Assembly (NCBI RefSeq): GCF_016598575.1
Contig: NZ_CP066801.1
Coordinates: 992,001 to 1,056,000 of the forward strand
Reading direction: 5' to 3'
DNA length: 64,000 nt
Source of the DNA: Streptomyces sp. HSG2
Lineage (GTDB): Bacteria > Actinomycetota > Actinomycetes > Streptomycetales > Streptomycetaceae
Under the pieces are notes generated by a model that saw only the letters and a list, made by a program, of their open reading frames with translations, was not told the DNA's origin and made no database searches. Positions 8,631 to 17,866 of the stretch are shown here, one piece after another (the stretch's first letter is position 1; each line of letters opens with the position of its first letter). Position numbers and translations under genes: made by a program.

Positions 8631-9314
8631 TCAAGCGCGTGTGACCGTCGTGTGCACGGGATGTTTCGGGATCCTCGCCCGGCCCGGCGTCCGCGGGCGC
8701 GGCCGGTGGGCCGCCGTCGCTCGCTCGACATGCGCGGTGGTGAGCCGACGGGCACGCTCGCCGTCCCCGCGCGCCACCGCGTCGACCACCGCTCCCCGCT
8801 CCTCCCACGAAGCCAGCGGGTGAACCTGCGCCTCGACCGTGAACATCCAGGCGATCTTGTGACGGAGCTGGGCCAGCATGGCGACGAGCGGCGGACTGTC
8901 CGAGGCCTGGGCGAGCGTCTCGTGGAACCAGCCCTCCAGGGAGCGCAGGTCGTCGCCGGTACCCTGCCGAGCCCGCCGCCGGCCCAGGCGCACCAGTCCG
9001 CGCAGCACCTTCAGATGGGCCTCGGTGCGGCGTTCGGCGGCACGGGCCGCGCCCAGCGGCTCCAACAGGAGTCTCATCTCCAGCAGGTCGGCGGCCTCGC
9101 GCTCGGTGGGCTCGGCCACACAGGCGCCGGCGTGTCTCCTGGTGACCACGAAGCCCTCGGCCTCCAACGTGCGCAAGGCCTCGCGGACGGGGACCCGCGA
9201 GACGCCGTAGCGCCGCGCGAGCGGTTCCTCGGTCAGTCGACTCCCCCGGGCGTGGACTCCGGCGACGATGTCGTCCCGGATCGCCGTACAGACCGACTGC
9301 GCCGGAACACGCAT
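8631..9314 (-). CDS. GntR family transcriptional regulator (FCD/FadR type)
   Basis: A 227-residue one-component repressor or activator. Residues about 8-75 are a GntR winged helix (EEPLARRYGVSRVPVREALRTLEAEGFV, then RRHAGACVAEP). The rest is an all-helical FCD effector domain with RLLLEPLGAARAAERR, WFHETLAQASDSPPLVAML and a late AHVERA; such domains bind organic acids, often with metal. The C-terminal tail is basic and low in complexity. ATG 9314 has a strong GGAGG nine bases upstream. It converges with ptsH, and the next gene upstream is an M16 peptidase on the same strand with a 281-bp gap, so it probably has its own promoter. Targets are not evident. Confidence 0.9.
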   Translation of the reverse strand: MRVPAQSVCTAIRDDIVAGVHARGSRLTEEPLARRYGVSRVPVREALRTLEAEGFVVTRRHAGACVAEPTEREAADLLEMRLLLEPLGAARAAERRTEAHLKVLRGLVRLGRRRARQGTGDDLRSLEGWFHETLAQASDSPPLVAMLAQLRHKIAWMFTVEAQVHPLASWEERGAVVDAVARGDGERARRLTTAHVERATAAHRPRPRTPGRARIPKHPVHTTVTRA

Positions 9315-9595
9315 GACCGACCTCCGCCTCGATCCCCTTGCGACGTCGCCGACTTGACGCTCGTTCCGTGACTCTATGGCAATGCGCGGGAATCTCCGAC
9401 GACGGGCCGGATTTTATGACGGACTTTTGGACACCGAAACGGCGGCGAATAGCGGCGAGCCGGGACCTCGCCCCCACGTGGGCGGGTGGTCGTGCCCGCG
9501 CCGGGCCGACGACGCCGGGCGCGACGCACTCGCGCCGGCGACGCGCCGGTCCCGCGGCGAGCAGCCGACGGTCCCGGCGGGTCGCCGGTCCCGCG

Positions 9596-10984
9596 CTATT
9601 CCGTCGACAGCACGGTGACTTCGCCGATGTCCAGGGACTCCACCTCGGCCTTGATCTCCGAGGCGTCGCCGACCAGTACCGTGACCAGGCGGTCCACCGG
9701 GAAGGCGGCCACGACCGCGGCGGTGGCCTCGACCGTGCCGGTCGCCGCCAGCCTCCGGTAGAGGTCGGCCTGGAAGTCGTCCGGGAGGAACTGCTCGACC
9801 TGGTCGGCCAGGGTCCCGGCCACCGCCGCCGCCGTCTCGTACTTCAGGGGCGCCACGCCGACGAGGTTGCGCACGGCGCTGTCGCGCTCGGCGTCGGTGA
9901 GCCCCTCGGCGGCCAACGTGCGCAGGACGCTCCACAGATCGCGCAGCGCGGCTCCGGTGTTCGGCGTGTCCACGGAGCCGCTGATGGCGAGCATGGAGGC
10001 TCCGGTGCCCTCGGGGTTGGAGAGCAGCACCTGGGCGAAGGAACGCACACCGTAGGTGTAACCCTTCTCCTCGCGCAGAACGCGGTCCAGGCGGGAGGTG
10101 AGGGTGCCGCCCAGGCAGTAGCTGCCCAGGAGTTGAGCGGACCACACCGGGTCGTGTCGGTCGGGCCCGGCCCGGCCGATCAGCAACTGTGTCTGGACGG
10201 CGCCGGGACGATCCACGATGACGACCCGCCCGCGATCGTCGGCGGACACCGCGGGCACCGGTCGAGCCTCGGCCGACGAGCCCGTCCAGGTGCCCAGTGT
10301 CTCGGCGAGGAGCCCGTCCAGGTCGATGCCGGTGAGGTCCCCGACGACCACCACGGTGGTGGTGGCGGGGCGCACGTACCGCTCGTAGAAGGCCCGAACG
10401 GCGGCCGAGTCGATGGTCTCGACGGTCTCCCGGGTGCCCTGGCGGGGGCGCGAGACGCGCGCGTCGACGGGGAACAGCTCCCTGGACAGTTCCTTCGCCG
10501 CGCGACGGGCGGGGTTGGCGAGCTCGTGGGGGATCTCGTCGAGCCTGTTGCGGACGAGGCGTTCGACCTCGGTGTCGGCGAACGCGGGGGCGCGCAGGGC
10601 GTCGGCGACCAGACCGAGCCCCTTGGCCAGACGGGACGCCGGGACCTCCAGGCTCAAGCGGACGCCGGGGTGGTCCGCGTGGCAGTCCAAGGTGGCGCCG
10701 CACCGCTCAAGTTCGGCGGCGAACTCCTCGGCGGAGTGCTTGTCGGTGCCTTCAGAGAAGGCACGAGCCATGATCGTGGCGACACCGTCGAGACCTGCCG
10801 GCTCGGCGTCCAACGGGGCGTGCGTCGACACCTCGACGGCGACGACCCGCTGGCCGGGGCGGTCGCAGCGCAACACCGTCAGGCCGTTCCCCAGCGTGGC
10901 GCGGTCGGGGGCCGGGAAGGCCCACGGCTTGGGCTCCCCCGCCTGCGGCCGGGGGTGGAAGTCCATGGGGGCGAGTTCGGTCAC
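9596..10984 (-). CDS. M16 family peptidase-like subunit lacking the HxxEH zinc site
   Basis: A 462-residue M16B (pitrilysin-type) protein. It has the two-lobed M16 architecture, but where active subunits carry HxxEH it reads GLDGVATIMARAFSEGT, so it cannot bind the catalytic zinc. It keeps the C-terminal-lobe segment with the arginine/tyrosine pair region (REEKGYTYGVRSFAQ). Bacterial M16B enzymes often work as heterodimers of a zinc subunit and an R/Y subunit; this one fits the second role, with the gene immediately upstream as the first. GTG 10984 overlaps the upstream stop by four bases (GTGA), which indicates translational coupling and fixes the start. No signal peptide is seen. Confidence 0.9.
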   Translation of the reverse strand: MTELAPMDFHPRPQAGEPKPWAFPAPDRATLGNGLTVLRCDRPGQRVVAVEVSTHAPLDAEPAGLDGVATIMARAFSEGTDKHSAEEFAAELERCGATLDCHADHPGVRLSLEVPASRLAKGLGLVADALRAPAFADTEVERLVRNRLDEIPHELANPARRAAKELSRELFPVDARVSRPRQGTRETVETIDSAAVRAFYERYVRPATTTVVVVGDLTGIDLDGLLAETLGTWTGSSAEARPVPAVSADDRGRVVIVDRPGAVQTQLLIGRAGPDRHDPVWSAQLLGSYCLGGTLTSRLDRVLREEKGYTYGVRSFAQVLLSNPEGTGASMLAISGSVDTPNTGAALRDLWSVLRTLAAEGLTDAERDSAVRNLVGVAPLKYETAAAVAGTLADQVEQFLPDDFQADLYRRLAATGTVEATAAVVAAFPVDRLVTVLVGDASEIKAEVESLDIGEVTVLSTE

Positions 10985-12339
10985 TGGGCCGACTCCTCGG
11001 TCTCGTCGGTGGCCTCCGCGGGGGTCGCGGCGTCGGGTGCGGTCGGCTCGTAGACGAGCGCCGCTCGGTTGTCGGGGCGCAGCCGGGCCGCGGCTACGGC
11101 GCGGACCTCCTCCGCGTCGACGGCGAGGACGCGGTCGACGGCGGTGAGAGCCAGCTGCGGGTCCCCGAACAGGACCGCGTAGCGGCACAGCTCGTCGGCG
11201 CGGCCGGCCACCGTGCCGAGCCGGTCCAACCACTCGCGCTCCAACTGGGCCTGGGCCCGCTCCATCTCCTCGGGCGTGGGGCCCTCCTCCGCGAAGCGGG
11301 CCAGCTCCTCGTCGATGGCGGCCTCGATCGTCGGGATCTCCACGTCGCCGGAGGCCTTCACATCCAGCCACCCCAGAGAGGGCGCGCCGGCGAGCCGGAG
11401 CATCCCGAACGCAGCGGATGCGGCCGTGCGGTCCCGTCGGACCAGCCGGTTGTAGAGGCGGGACGACTCCCCGCCGCCGAGCACCGTCAAGGCCAGGTCC
11501 GCGGCGTCGCAGGCCCGGGAGCCGTCGCTGGGCAGCCGGTAGGTCGCCAGCAGCGCCCTGGCCGGCACCTCCTCCCGCACGACCTGCCGCACCGGCTCGC
11601 CGATCACGTCCGGAAGGGTGCCGTCCCGGGGCGCCGGCTTCCCGTCGTGCCCGGGGATGGAGCCGAAGTACTTCTCGATCCAGGCGAGCGTCCGCTCCGG
11701 GTCGATGTCGCCGACGACGGAGAGCACCGCGTTGTTCGGCGCGTAGTAGGTGCGGAAGAAGGAGCGGGCGTCCTCCAGGGTGGCGGCGTCGAGATCGGCC
11801 ATCGACCCGATGGGAGTGTGGTGGTAGGGGTGACCGGCGGGGAACGCGAGCGCCGTGAGCTTCTCGAACGCGGTCCCGTAGGGGACGTTGTCGTAGCGCT
11901 GGCGCCGTTCGTTCTTGACGACGTCGCGCTGGTTCTCCATCGACTCGTCGTCGAGGGCGGCGAGCAGCGAGCCCATGCGGTCCGCCTCCAGCCACAGGGC
12001 GAGCTCCAGCTGATGGGCCGGCATCGTCTCGAAGTAGTTGGTGCGCTCGAAACTCGTGGTGCCGTTCAGCGACCCGCCGGCGCCCTGGACCAGCTCGAAG
12101 TGGCCGTTTCCCTCCACCTGTCCCGAGCCCTGGAACATGAGGTGCTCGAAGAGATGGGCGAGGCCGGTGCGCCCCTCGACCTCGTGCCGGGAGCCGACGT
12201 CGTACCAGAGGCACACCGCCGCGACCGGGGTCAGATGGTCCTCGGAGAGCACCACGCGCAGGCCGTTGGCCAAGCGGTGCTCGGTCGCTGTCAGGCCGCC
12301 GGAGCCTGCCTCGGCGGTGGCCGTGTGACCCATGGGCAT
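10981..12339 (-). CDS. M16 family zinc metallopeptidase (active subunit)
   Basis: A 452-residue M16B peptidase with the inverted zinc motif HLFEH at residues 62-66 and the third ligand glutamate near 144 (VVKNERRQRYDN). It cleaves peptides or small unfolded proteins; partners in this class include mitochondrial processing peptidase. It lies directly upstream of, and overlaps by four bases, an M16 gene without the zinc site, so the two probably form a heterodimer. The frame is open to 12672, but ATG 12339 is preceded by AAGGGAC at good spacing; ATG 12333 is an alternative two codons later. No export signal is apparent, suggesting a cytoplasmic role. It is divergent from parC. Confidence 0.93.
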   Translation of the reverse strand: MPMGHTATAEAGSGGLTATEHRLANGLRVVLSEDHLTPVAAVCLWYDVGSRHEVEGRTGLAHLFEHLMFQGSGQVEGNGHFELVQGAGGSLNGTTSFERTNYFETMPAHQLELALWLEADRMGSLLAALDDESMENQRDVVKNERRQRYDNVPYGTAFEKLTALAFPAGHPYHHTPIGSMADLDAATLEDARSFFRTYYAPNNAVLSVVGDIDPERTLAWIEKYFGSIPGHDGKPAPRDGTLPDVIGEPVRQVVREEVPARALLATYRLPSDGSRACDAADLALTVLGGGESSRLYNRLVRRDRTAASAAFGMLRLAGAPSLGWLDVKASGDVEIPTIEAAIDEELARFAEEGPTPEEMERAQAQLEREWLDRLGTVAGRADELCRYAVLFGDPQLALTAVDRVLAVDAEEVRAVAAARLRPDNRAALVYEPTAPDAATPAEATDETEESAQ

Positions 12340-12702
12340 GTACGTCCCTTCGATCGCGGAATTCCTGTGAGGAGGCCCCTCGGCCTCACCGGGTGGGACC
12401 GGGGGATCCCCGCCGGTCCTGCCACTGTATGCAAGCGTGCGGGCGATCCGCGAAGTTCCGGCACACCGTACGCCGAGAGCGAGAACGCCACCGAGGTCGC
12501 GTCGCGTCGTGCCCGCTGTCGCCGGGGGTCGCCCGACGTCGCGGGACTCACGGGTCGCCGCTGCCGGCCGGGGCGGAGGGCGTAGCCTGCGGGCAGCACC
12601 GGACGGGCGGTCCGCGATCGCCTGGTCGGTCGCTGTCACCACCGCGGGCCACAATGGTCCGCGACAGATCACCGTTCACGCTTCAGCAAGGAGCCGGCAG
12701 CG
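12340..12702. other. Divergent promoter region between the M16 pair and parC
   Basis: This 363-bp gap must hold promoters for the M16 operon (leftward) and parC (rightward). I see no gene and no confident promoter hexamers. The parC ribosome site AAGGAG is visible about nine bases before its ATG. Confidence 0.4.
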
Positions 12703-15165
12703 ATGGCCCGCCGTAGCACGAAGACCCCGCCGCCCGACGAGTCGTACGAGGAGAGGATCCTCGACATCGACGTCGTCGACGAGATGCAGGGCTCCTTCCT
12801 CGAGTACGCGTACTCGGTCATCTACTCCCGCGCGCTGCCGGACGCGCGGGACGGCCTCAAGCCCGTCCACCGCCGCATCGTCTACCAGATGAGCGAGATG
12901 GGGCTCAGGCCCGATCGCGGGCACGTCAAGTGTGCCCGTGTGGTCGGCGATGTGATGGGCAAGCTTCACCCGCACAGCGACTCCTCGATCTACGACGCTC
13001 TGGTGCGCATGGCCCAGCCCTTCTCGATGCGGGTGCCTCTGGTCGACGGCCACGGCAACTTCGGCTCGCTGGGCAACGACGACCCGCCGGCCGCGATGCG
13101 GTACACCGAGTGCCGCATGGCGGAGGCCAGTGTGCTGATGACGGAGTCCATCGAGGAGGACACCGTCGATTTCGCCCCGAACTACGACGGGCAGGAACGC
13201 GAGCCGGTGGCCCTGCCGGCGGCCTTTCCCAACCTCCTCGTCAACGGCGCGTCCGGCATCGCCGTCGGCATGGCCACGAACATGCCCCCGCACAACCTGC
13301 GGGAGGTGATCGCCGCGGCCCGTCACCTCATCCGATACCCCAACGCCGACCTCGACGCCCTCATGAAGCACGTTCCAGGGCCCGACCTGCCCACCGGCGG
13401 CCGGATCGTCGGCCTCCCCGGCATTCGGGACGCCTACGCGACGGGGCGCGGCACCTTCAAGATCCGGGCCTCGGTGTCGGTCGAGCCGGTCACCGCCCGC
13501 CGCAAGGGTCTGGTCGTGACCGAGCTGCCCTTCACCGTGGGTCCGGAGAAGGTGATCTCCAAGATCAAGGATCTGGTCGGGGCCAAGCGCGTCCAGGGCA
13601 TCGCGGACGTCAAGGACCTCACCGACCGCGAACACGGCCTGCGCCTGGTCATCGAGATCAAGAACGGTTTCGTGCCGGAGGCGGTACTGGAACAGCTCTA
13701 CAAGCTGACGCCGATGGAGGAGTCCTTCGGCATCAACAACGTGGCTCTGGTGGACGGTCAGCCTCTCACCCTGGGTCTGAAGGAGCTGCTGGAGGTCTAC
13801 CTGGACCACCGGTTCACCGTGGTCCGGCGGCGCAGCGAGTTCCGGCGAGGTCGCAGACGCGACCGGCTGCACCTGGTCGAGGGGCTGCTGACGGCGCTGC
13901 TCGACATCGACGAGGTCATCGGACTGATCCGCTCCAGCGAGAACTCAGCCCAGGCCAAGGAGCGTCTGATGGAGCGCTTCTCACTGAGCGAGACACAGAC
14001 CCAGTACATCCTGGACACCCCGCTGCGCCGGCTCACCAAGTACGACCGTGTGGAGCTGGAGGCCGAGAGGGAACGCCTCGGCGAGGAGATCGAGGAGCTG
14101 ACCCGGGTCCTGGAGTCCGACGCCGAGTTGCGCAAGCTCGTTTCCGGCGAACTTGCGGCGGTGGCGAAGAAGTTCGGCAGCGATCGTCGCACGGTCCTGT
14201 CGGAGTCCCCGGCCGCTCCCGCGGCGACGCTGCCGCTCCAGGTGGCCGACGCGCCCTGTCGGGTGCTGATGTCGTCCACCGGCCTGCTGGCCCGCACCGC
14301 CGACGACGCCCTGGCCTCCGACACCGCCGCCAAGCGGACCCGGCACGACGTGATCGTCTCGTCGGTGGCGGCGACGGCCCGCGGAGAGGTCGGCGTCGTC
14401 ACCTCGGCCGGGCGGTTGCTCCGACTGAGCGTCGTCGACCTGCCCCAACTGCCGCCGGGCCCGCTGTCGAACCTTTCGGGCGGAGCGCCCGCGGCGGAGT
14501 TCGTGGCGCTCGGGGACGGTGAGTCGGTGGTCTGTCTGACCGGGCTCGACGAGTCCTCGCCGGGCCTGGCACTCGGCACGGCACAGGGCGTCGTGAAGCG
14601 TGTGGCCCCGGACTACCCCGCGAACAAGGAGGAGTTGGAGGTGGTCACGCTCAAGCCCGGAGATCGCGTCGTGGGAGCGGCCGAGCTGCGTACCGGCGAG
14701 GAGGACCTGGTCTTCGTCACGGACGACGCGCAGTTGCTCCGTTTCCAGGCCTCGCAGGTGCGCCCGCAGGGCCGAGCGGCCGGCGGGGTGGCCGGGATCA
14801 AGCTCGCCGACAGGGCCAGGGTCATCTCCTTCACCGTGGTCGACCCGGCGAGCGAGGCCGTGGTGTTCACCGTCGCCGGCGCTCGCGGGACACTCGACGA
14901 CTCCGTTCAGACCACGGCCAAGCTGACGCCGTTCGACCAGTACCCCCGCAAGGGCCGAGCCACCGGCGGGGTGCGCTGCCAACGGTTCCTGAAGGGCGAG
15001 GACTGCCTGGCCCTCGCCTGGGCCGGCCCCGCGCCGGCGCGCGCCGCTCAGAAGAACGGCTCCCCGGCCCGGCTTCCGGACCCCGACCCGCGACGGGACG
15101 GCTCGGGGGTTTCGCTGCCCCGACCGGTGTGGGCCGTGGCCGGCCCGATCGCGTCGGACTCCTAG
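12703..15165 (+). CDS. parC: DNA topoisomerase IV subunit A
   Basis: An 820-residue type IIA topoisomerase A subunit that cuts and rejoins DNA and, with ParE, unlinks daughter chromosomes. The active-site tyrosine is Tyr134 in [10 protein letters not shown]. The quinolone-determining segment reads [14 protein letters not shown]; Ser94 and Asp98 correspond to GyrA Ser83 and Asp87, so it looks drug-sensitive in type. The C-terminal beta-pinwheel repeats are present ([25 protein letters not shown]), but no gyrase-specific QRRGGKG box is seen, which favours topoisomerase IV over gyrase. A parE gene lies 4 kb away on the opposite strand, as expected for Streptomyces, where parC and parE are close but not adjacent. 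ATG 12703 follows AAGGAG. Confidence 0.93.
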   Translation: MARRSTKTPPPDESYEERILDIDVVDEMQGSFLEYAYSVIYSRALPDARDGLKPVHRRIVYQMSEMGLRPDRGHVKCARVVGDVMGKLHPHSDSSIYDALVRMAQPFSMRVPLVDGHGNFGSLGNDDPPAAMRYTECRMAEASVLMTESIEEDTVDFAPNYDGQEREPVALPAAFPNLLVNGASGIAVGMATNMPPHNLREVIAAARHLIRYPNADLDALMKHVPGPDLPTGGRIVGLPGIRDAYATGRGTFKIRASVSVEPVTARRKGLVVTELPFTVGPEKVISKIKDLVGAKRVQGIADVKDLTDREHGLRLVIEIKNGFVPEAVLEQLYKLTPMEESFGINNVALVDGQPLTLGLKELLEVYLDHRFTVVRRRSEFRRGRRRDRLHLVEGLLTALLDIDEVIGLIRSSENSAQAKERLMERFSLSETQTQYILDTPLRRLTKYDRVELEAERERLGEEIEELTRVLESDAELRKLVSGELAAVAKKFGSDRRTVLSESPAAPAATLPLQVADAPCRVLMSSTGLLARTADDALASDTAAKRTRHDVIVSSVAATARGEVGVVTSAGRLLRLSVVDLPQLPPGPLSNLSGGAPAAEFVALGDGESVVCLTGLDESSPGLALGTAQGVVKRVAPDYPANKEELEVVTLKPGDRVVGAAELRTGEEDLVFVTDDAQLLRFQASQVRPQGRAAGGVAGIKLADRARVISFTVVDPASEAVVFTVAGARGTLDDSVQTTAKLTPFDQYPRKGRATGGVRCQRFLKGEDCLALAWAGPAPARAAQKNGSPARLPDPDPRRDGSGVSLPRPVWAVAGPIASDS

Positions 15166-15271
15166 CGCGTGTCCGACACGCCGCGTCGGCCGCCCGAAAG
15201 GGCCCGGCGACGGTCGGTGCGTGCGATCGCGAGGTGGAGGGTCGCCCCGATCCCGGACGCGTCGGGGTGAT

Positions 15272-15312
15272 CCCGGCAGCGCGGCGTGCCGGTGCACCGG
15301 CACGCTGCCGGG
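15272..15312. terminator. Bidirectional hairpin between parC and the COG0523 GTPase gene
   Basis: A perfect 11-bp inverted repeat (GCGTGCCGGTG/CACCGGCACGC) is flanked by a further 7-bp pair (CCCGGCA/TGCCGGG) with a five-base bulge. It lies between two converging stops and can serve both strands. There is no T-tract, as is usual in Streptomyces. Confidence 0.75.
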
Positions 15313-15335
15313 CAGGAGGGGCTTCGACACTCTTC

Positions 15336-16415
15336 CTAGACGCCGGGGCCCCTCGCGAGACGCTCCGCCACGTCCTCCGTCTCGTCGGGATCCGGGACGT
15401 GGCGGAGGACGCCCCACATGCCGATCTCGTCGACGTGCGGGGTGACGCTCCGGCACGCCCGCAGTTCCTCTTCCAGGGCGGCGGCGTCGATTCCTGTCCC
15501 GATCAGGACGAGTCGGGTGAGGCGATCCTCGGTGGGCTCCCAGGGGCTCGGGCGCAGGCGGAGGAACCCGCCGACGGCGTGCAGGGAGTACCGGTTGCGG
15601 AGGTCGTTCGGGCCGAAGTCGACGTACCCCTTGATCCGGTAGAGCCCGCGCGGGCGGCCGTCCAAAAACCGCGTCAGACGACGAGGGTCCATGGGGACGT
15701 CAGAGACGAACGACAGGCTGTCGTACGCTGCGTGCAAGTGTGGAGTCGCGGCATCGGTCTCGACCCGGTCGTGCAAGTCGTCGAAGGAGAGCTGGCCGAC
15801 GCGTTCTTCCGCCGGTCGGCAGTCGAAGAGGAACGCGGGGTCGACTCGGCCGTGGGTCGCGGGGAGCACCGCCGCGCCGGCCGCGAGCGACTCGACGAGG
15901 GCGACGACCCGCTCGCCGTCGGGGGTTCGGTCGAGCTTGTTGACCACGACGAGGTCGGCCATGGCCAGGTGCCGGTCGATCTCGGGGTGCCGGGCGCGCG
16001 TGTCCTCGAACTCGGCCGCGTCCACCACCTCGACCAGCCCGCCGTAGGCGACGGTGGGCAGTTCGCTGGCCAGGAGCATGCGCACGAGTTGCCGCGGCTC
16101 CGCCAAGCCGCTCGCCTCCACGACGATGACGTCGACTCCGGTCTCCGCACGGGACAGGCGCTCGAGGTAGTCGTCCAGTTCCGCCGGATCGACGGAGCAG
16201 CACAGGCAGCCGTTGCCCAGCGAGACGGTCGAATCGCCCAGCGCGCCTGCCACGGCCATCGCGTCGATCTCGATGGCGCCGAAGTCGTTGACGATCGCCC
16301 CGATCCTGCTGCCACCACTGCGGTGAAGCAGGTGATTCAGGAGGGTCGTCTTTCCGGAGCCGAGGAATCCGGCGAGCACCACGACGGGGATCTGCGGCCT
16401 CGGACGGTCCCCCAC
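15336..16415 (-). CDS. CobW/COG0523 family metallochaperone GTPase
   Basis: A 359-residue G3E-family P-loop GTPase. Walker A is GFLGSGKTT at about residues 17-25. The metal-binding CxCC motif characteristic of COG0523 is GNGCLCCSV near residue 70, and the NKLD guanine-specificity motif is present (VVVNKLDRT). The C-terminal CobW_C domain runs from about 235. Members deliver zinc, cobalt or other metals to enzymes, often when the metal is scarce; the metal here is not determined and I see no Zur-like site upstream. The frame is open to 16634, but GTG 16415 has GAGAGG eight bases upstream and places the P-loop at the usual distance from the start. It converges with parC. Confidence 0.9.
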   Translation of the reverse strand: MGDRPRPQIPVVVLAGFLGSGKTTLLNHLLHRSGGSRIGAIVNDFGAIEIDAMAVAGALGDSTVSLGNGCLCCSVDPAELDDYLERLSRAETGVDVIVVEASGLAEPRQLVRMLLASELPTVAYGGLVEVVDAAEFEDTRARHPEIDRHLAMADLVVVNKLDRTPDGERVVALVESLAAGAAVLPATHGRVDPAFLFDCRPAEERVGQLSFDDLHDRVETDAATPHLHAAYDSLSFVSDVPMDPRRLTRFLDGRPRGLYRIKGYVDFGPNDLRNRYSLHAVGGFLRLRPSPWEPTEDRLTRLVLIGTGIDAAALEEELRACRSVTPHVDEIGMWGVLRHVPDPDETEDVAERLARGPGV

Positions 16416-16566
16416 GGTGCGGCCTCTCTCACGTGTCCCCCTTGCCCCGGGACGGCTGGGCTCCGCCCGGACGGGACGGCGACAGAACCAGGATACGGGC
16501 GGAGCGGACACGGTCTCGGGTGCCCGGGACCGGCCCACTCCGCGGCTCGTCGGGCGGGCCGGCCGG

Positions 16567-17766
16567 TCAGACACGCCGGGCGGTCTCCCGCTCGGCCGCC
16601 CGAACCGGCAGAGGCGCGGGGGCCGGGGGTCCAACGTACCGAGCCGCCGGACGAATGATCTTCGGGTCGGCGGCCTGCTCCAGGATGTTGGCGCTCCAGC
16701 CGACCGCGCGCGCCACGGCGAAGGTCGGCGTGAACATCTCCCGTGGCAGTCCGCATCGCTCCATCACCACGCCCGCGTAGAACTCCACGTTGGCGTGCAG
16801 TTCCCGGCCCGGCTTGAGCTCTGCCAGGATGTCGTCCACCCTCCGTTCGACCTCGACGGCGAACTCCACCAGAGGTCCTCCCAACCTCAGCGCCACATCG
16901 CGGAGCAGGCGCGACCGAGGGTCCTCGGTGCGGTAGACCGGGTGACCGAAGCCCATGACGCGGTCCCCCGCGAGGACGCGTGCCCGGACCCACTCGTCGA
17001 TCCCGTCCACACTTCCGATGGCGTCGAGCGCGTCCAGGGCGCGGCTGGGCGCGCCGCCGTGCAGCGGGCCCGACAGGGCTCCCACCGCGCCGACCAGGGC
17101 CGCGGAGACATCCGCCCCGGTCGAGGCGACCACTCGTGCGGTGAAGGTGGACGCGTTGAAGCCGTGGTCCATCGTGGATATCAAGTACTGCTCGACGGCT
17201 CTGACCCGTGCCGGGTCGGGCTCGGAGCCGGTCAGCATGTACAGGTAGTTGGCCGTGTGGGTCAGATCCGTGCGGGGCTCCACCGGGTCGAGACCGCGGC
17301 TCAACCGGTACAGGGCGGTGAGCAGCGTGGGCACGGCGGCGACCGCCGATTCGGCGTCGGCCAGGCGCTGTCCCGGATCGATGTCGTAGACGGGGCGGAA
17401 ACCCCGCGCGGTTCCGAGGAGGCCGAGCGCGGCACCGAGACCGGCCAGGGGGCCGGAAGCGGCCGGTCCACCCACCGCCGCCAGGGCCGGGAGGGCGGCA
17501 CTCACCCGTTCGGGCAACCGCCGCAGTCCGGCGGTGTGGGCGAGGAAGGCGTCCCGTCGCGCCTCCTCCGGCAACTCGCCGTGGAACATCAGGTGCCAGA
17601 CGTCCTCGAAGCCGAGGCGCGACGCGAGTTCGACGGCGGAGTACTGGCGGTAGTGATAGAAGCCCTCTCTCCCGCGCACGTCCCCCAGCGCGGTGTGGGT
17701 GACGACGACGCCCGCGAGGCCCGGGGGCGCCTCGATCGGACCATGCGCGGGATGCGTGTTCGACAT
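16567..17766 (-). CDS. Citrate synthase family protein (stand-alone paralogue)
   Basis: A 399-residue type II-like short citrate synthase homologue, which would condense oxaloacetate with acetyl-CoA or propionyl-CoA. Catalytic histidines are visible at His201 (MDHGFNAST) and His275 (GFGHPVYRTEDPR). At the position of the catalytic aspartate (NVDFY in well-studied enzymes) it reads ANVEFY, so Glu328 replaces Asp. The CoA-site element SGPLHGGAP is intact. ATG 17766 follows a near-perfect AAGGAGG five bases upstream. It is transcribed away from a second citrate synthase homologue that carries a DNA-binding domain; the 100-bp gap between them holds an AT-rich palindrome. It could be a citrate or 2-methylcitrate synthase, and activity is uncertain given the substitution. 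Confidence 0.85.
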   Translation of the reverse strand: MSNTHPAHGPIEAPPGLAGVVVTHTALGDVRGREGFYHYRQYSAVELASRLGFEDVWHLMFHGELPEEARRDAFLAHTAGLRRLPERVSAALPALAAVGGPAASGPLAGLGAALGLLGTARGFRPVYDIDPGQRLADAESAVAAVPTLLTALYRLSRGLDPVEPRTDLTHTANYLYMLTGSEPDPARVRAVEQYLISTMDHGFNASTFTARVVASTGADVSAALVGAVGALSGPLHGGAPSRALDALDAIGSVDGIDEWVRARVLAGDRVMGFGHPVYRTEDPRSRLLRDVALRLGGPLVEFAVEVERRVDDILAELKPGRELHANVEFYAGVVMERCGLPREMFTPTFAVARAVGWSANILEQAADPKIIRPAARYVGPPAPAPLPVRAAERETARRV

Positions 17767-17812
17767 GACGTCCTCCTTGACTTGATTCGAATGTCCAGCA
17801 TGCACTCTCATC

Positions 17813-17841
17813 TGTCAATATTGATTTAGTCAACATAGACA
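17813..17841. promoter_or_regulatory. AT-rich imperfect palindrome between divergent citrate synthase genes (putative operator)
   Basis: TGTCAATATTGA and TCAACATAGACA form a 29-bp imperfect inverted repeat in which most positions match the reverse complement. It lies in a markedly AT-rich patch of otherwise GC-rich DNA, between divergent starts at 17766 and 17867, and contains TTGACT/TTGACA-like -35 elements on the minus strand. It is a natural operator candidate for the helix-turn-helix citrate synthase encoded to its right. This assignment is inference. Confidence 0.5.
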
Positions 17842-17866
17842 CCCTTGACGGAACGGAGTCGCTAGC

